In this document: positions 62,041-64,000 of the stretch, piece by piece
How the letters are laid out: the number at the start of each line of letters is the position of its first letter
Position numbering within the stretch: position 1 is the first letter of the stretch
IMG/VR virus record: IMGVR_UViG_3300025108_000001
Coordinates: 1-64,000 of that record
DNA: 64,000 bases
Source of the DNA: a virus
Direction: 5' to 3' (one strand)
Notes under the pieces: model-generated
Seen by the model: the letters and a program-made list of their open reading frames with translations, nothing else
What the model was told of the DNA's origin: nothing
Databases searched by the model: none
Position numbers and translations under genes: made by a program

Positions 62041-62225
62041 ATATAATAAATGAAATAAATAACGGAAATCAAATACTAATATTACGAGACCCGATACCTA
62101 AAGGTAAATTGGGCATATCGTTTATCTTCGATGACGATAAGAGGTTCAACGGAACATTAGATATGTCAAAACATAGAGAATTAATTCTCGCTATTGCAGA
62201 AGCAATTCAGGATGAAGAGGAATAA
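62037..62225 (+). CDS. Small early protein with acidic end
   Basis: 62 residues, GGAGGAATAAGAA before the ATG. Beta-rich (ILILRDPIPKG, GISFIFDDDK) then helix ending AIQDEEE. Unknown. Confidence 0.65.
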   Translation: MNIINEINNGNQILILRDPIPKGKLGISFIFDDDKRFNGTLDMSKHRELILAIAEAIQDEEE

Positions 62226-62227
62226 AA

Positions 62228-62344
62228 ATGAGTATAATAGTTGAAAAATGCATTACTTGTGGAAAAATTAGAAAAATTTGGAGTAATGAAAACGGCTTCC
62301 AGTGTAAGAAATGTTTTGACCCTAAGCCTACTCGGAGTGATTGA
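62228..62344 (+). CDS. 38-residue zinc-ribbon protein
   Basis: ATG 62228 two bases after the previous stop. The product begins MSIIVEKCITCGKIRK and continues with CKKCFDPKPTRSD; the CxxC...CxxC pattern is a short zinc ribbon. Not visible as a longer ORF. Its end overlaps the ribosome site of the next gene. Confidence 0.65.
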   Translation: MSIIVEKCITCGKIRKIWSNENGFQCKKCFDPKPTRSD

Positions 62345-62345
62345 G

Positions 62346-62642
62346 TTGTCAATTATGGTTGAAGATTTTAGTAGAAAACATTACGCTAGATTTACTAACG
62401 GTGTTGTCTGTATAGATGATGTTCAAGCATTTACTTGGAGTAAACTAAAACCTAGTGATGATTTAACTAAGTTTATTTATCCGGCCACTAAATCAGGTGA
62501 TGTCTATAAAATAGTTATCTTCCTAAAAGGAGGACAGAATTTTATAACAGCAACAAGCCCTAAGAATCTAAAAAAGGTCATAAATAGATTCAAAGAACAA
62601 AAAACCCTTCTTGGAGAAGATGAACTATGGGAAGAGGAATGA
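62346..62642 (+). CDS. Early protein, unknown, TTG or ATG start
   Basis: 98 residues from TTG 62346 (GGAGTGATT three bases upstream, like GGTGATT-spaced sites elsewhere) or 95 from ATG 62355. An earlier ATG at 62241 overlaps the zinc-ribbon gene and is not credible. Beta-rich (RFTNGVVCIDDVQAFTW; YKIVIFLKGGQNFI) and ends DELWEEE. Unknown. Confidence 0.6.
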   Translation: MSIMVEDFSRKHYARFTNGVVCIDDVQAFTWSKLKPSDDLTKFIYPATKSGDVYKIVIFLKGGQNFITATSPKNLKKVINRFKEQKTLLGEDELWEEE

Positions 62643-62836
62643 CCGAAGAATTAATAGAAAATCTAGAAGCAATGAAACACCACTACAATAAATTAGTGGA
62701 GGCTTATGAAAAACTCCCTCATCTATCCATGATGAGAAGAGTAATTCTAGATGATGCACTTACAGTAATAGGTGCAACAATGGATGGTGTAGTTAATGAA
62801 TTAAGAGACTACACTGATATGTATAAGGAAGAATAA
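62627..62836 (+). CDS. Small helical early protein
   Basis: 69 residues, overlapping the previous gene by 16 bases. GGAGAAGATGAACT precedes ATG 62627; ATG 62639 is an alternative. Entirely helical (MKHHYNKLVEAYEKL; GVVNELRDYTDMYKEE). Unknown. Confidence 0.65.
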   Translation: MGRGMTEELIENLEAMKHHYNKLVEAYEKLPHLSMMRRVILDDALTVIGATMDGVVNELRDYTDMYKEE

Positions 62837-62838
62837 AA

Positions 62839-63069
62839 ATGGAAAATATAGAAATGAAAAAATGGAGAGAAAATCAAAACTACAAGATAGGCCACATAGG
62901 TTGGTCTGTTTTAGGTGGTAAATGGTATCAAGTAGAAGTTATTGGTAAAGAATATTATCCCATTACGGGAAATTTTCGAAGACACGTTGTAAAAATATTA
63001 AATATGGATTATACATTTAAGAGAATAACGATTTACACAAGAAAAGAAAAGGAGATGAATGAAATATGA
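62839..63069 (+). CDS. Small basic early protein
   Basis: 76 residues starting MENIEMKKWRENQNYKIG. Beta-strand pattern GKWYQVEVIGKEYYPITGN and a basic end. No family. Confidence 0.65.
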   Translation: MENIEMKKWRENQNYKIGHIGWSVLGGKWYQVEVIGKEYYPITGNFRRHVVKILNMDYTFKRITIYTRKEKEMNEI

Positions 63070-63329
63070 ATATAGAAGAAAGAATAAGAAGAAATGATGA
63101 ATTAAGAACAAAAGCCCCAATACCTGATGGTGTTGAAGATTTAAGAGGAATTACATTTAGAAATAAATATAACTCCGCTTTAATTACTATTATATCAAGT
63201 AAAATTACTGATTTAGGTAATATTTTTTGGAGAGCAGATGTGGGTGGTATCTATGATACTAAGGAACTAAATAATCACTGGAATAGATTAACAGATATAG
63301 GAATGAAAATGTTAGAGCAAGAGGAATAA
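63066..63329 (+). CDS. Small early protein, unknown
   Basis: 87 residues with ATGA overlap to the previous stop. Strands (GITFRNKYNSALITIIS) and a helical end LTDIGMKMLEQEE. Unknown. Confidence 0.65.
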   Translation: MNIEERIRRNDELRTKAPIPDGVEDLRGITFRNKYNSALITIISSKITDLGNIFWRADVGGIYDTKELNNHWNRLTDIGMKMLEQEE

Positions 63330-63331
63330 AT

Positions 63332-63562
63332 ATGGAAAGAAATGTAGAATTTAGAATGGTAAATGATAATGAGATGCCTCCGTTAGTTATAACGATGAAT
63401 GATGATGATGAAGTTAAGGTTTTATTAAACCAAAATCATTTAATTTGGTTATCCTTAAATCGTAAAACAATTGGTGGTTTACCCGAAGCATTGTATAAGA
63501 ATATAGATATGTTACTAGATGGTTTCCTTAGAGAACAACGTCAAAACGAGAGGATGGAATAA
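63332..63562 (+). CDS. Small early protein, unknown
   Basis: 76 residues beginning MERNVEFRMVNDNEMPP. Beta then helix; stop overlaps the next start (TAATG). Unknown. Confidence 0.65.
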   Translation: MERNVEFRMVNDNEMPPLVITMNDDDEVKVLLNQNHLIWLSLNRKTIGGLPEALYKNIDMLLDGFLREQRQNERME

Positions 63563-64000
63563 TGGCTACTTATAGTAGATTAACAGATAAATTATTGTCA
63601 TTATCTAATTCTGATGATTATGAAGAAGCCAAAAAAGAATGGAGAATTACAGGAAATGTTTGGAGACAATCTCCTAATGAAACAACAAGAAACCATGTTT
63701 CAGGACACCCCAATTCTTGTCTTTGTGGGCATGATATCGTCTATCACTTTGAAATTGAAAATACTGAAAATGGAACTAAAGAAATTGTTGGTTCAACTTG
63801 TATTGGTAATTGGATGGTTCTTCGACATATGGAAGAGAAACTAAAAATAGACAGGAGAACTATTACAGATAAAATGATTGAAGATTGGAAAGCAAGTGCA
63901 GTGCAATCTTTAATCAAAGATGCTTGGTGGGAAGAAAATGGTGAATGGTTTACTAATACATTTGATGAAATTAAAGAATTAGATTTGAGAATCAATGTCA
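63562..64000 (+). CDS. Zinc-containing early protein, 3' end outside window
   Basis: ATG 63562 overlaps the previous stop; 146 codons remain open to the edge. Helical start MATYSRLTDKLLSLSNS, then HPNSCLCGHDIVYHF and GSTCIGNWMV, a metal-site-like CxCxH plus later Cys. The last part is helical and acidic. No family recognised; the ORF in another frame from 63614 is a shadow. Confidence 0.7.
   Translation, partial: MATYSRLTDKLLSLSNSDDYEEAKKEWRITGNVWRQSPNETTRNHVSGHPNSCLCGHDIVYHFEIENTENGTKEIVGSTCIGNWMVLRHMEEKLKIDRRTITDKMIEDWKASAVQSLIKDAWWEENGEWFTNTFDEIKELDLRINV

Noticed and set aside
63614-63844. 76-residue ORF at the right end
   Set aside because: Different frame inside the longer 63562 ORF that overlaps the preceding stop with TAATG and has a zinc-like site.

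Overview
The window looks like a large part of the genome of a tailed double-stranded DNA virus with an HK97-type capsid and a long non-contractile tail. It is AT-rich and marine in flavour: the fibre modules and several small basic proteins resemble ones I know from marine viruses. The host is not shown directly. I lean towards an archaeal host because of the GGTGATT / GGAGGTGAT ribosome binding sites, an archaeal-style ATP-dependent ligase, a small Arf-like GTPase and the absence of obvious bacterial -35/-10 promoters. This is inference; no rRNA, tRNA or host gene is present to settle it.

Layout. Positions 1-55.6 kb form one dense leftward (minus-strand) unit, mostly with overlapping stops and starts. 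Read in transcription order (right to left) it holds: a block of small proteins that nearly all begin with the same short peptide (M-S/T-W-x-x-I/L/V-L/I/V-K), including basic proteins, zinc ribbons and a GNAT acetyltransferase (55.6-49 kb); a candidate small terminase (50.6-51.2 kb); two very large charged proteins (43.8-49 kb); the large terminase; a LAGLIDADG-type ORF; the portal; more tagged small proteins (34.4-39.4 kb); an ATP-dependent DNA ligase; the prohead protease with a scaffold-like tail; the major capsid protein; decoration and basic proteins; two small membrane proteins and an Arf-like GTPase; the head-tail connector, tail terminator and tail tube; a tail chaperone with a clear -1 frameshift site; the tape measure; baseplate and lectin proteins; a 2142-residue hub protein; and a giant fibre that runs off the left edge. 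No tail sheath is seen, so a siphovirus-like particle is likely.

Positions 55.6-58.1 kb hold a tandem array of segments bounded by a 10-bp palindrome (ACCATATGGT). Facing ends of a segment carry matching inverted arms, and the segments carry one to three small genes in either orientation, including two acidic micro-ORFs with excellent ribosome binding sites. Next comes about 1.4 kb that is almost gene-free, AT-rich and contains a (CT)18 tract: a candidate origin or control region. From 59.5 kb to the right edge a rightward unit encodes a UvrD-like helicase, a DnaJ-like zinc ribbon, a protein resembling pyrimidine-dimer glycosylases, and a string of small unknown genes, probably early functions.

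The most notable features are (1) the shared short W-motif on more than 20 proteins, with related C-terminal versions on the prohead protease, a small scaffold-like protein and one further protein, which suggests a cargo or scaffold targeting peptide for the procapsid; (2) the palindrome-bounded cassette array; (3) the viral Arf-like GTPase beside membrane proteins in the capsid cluster.
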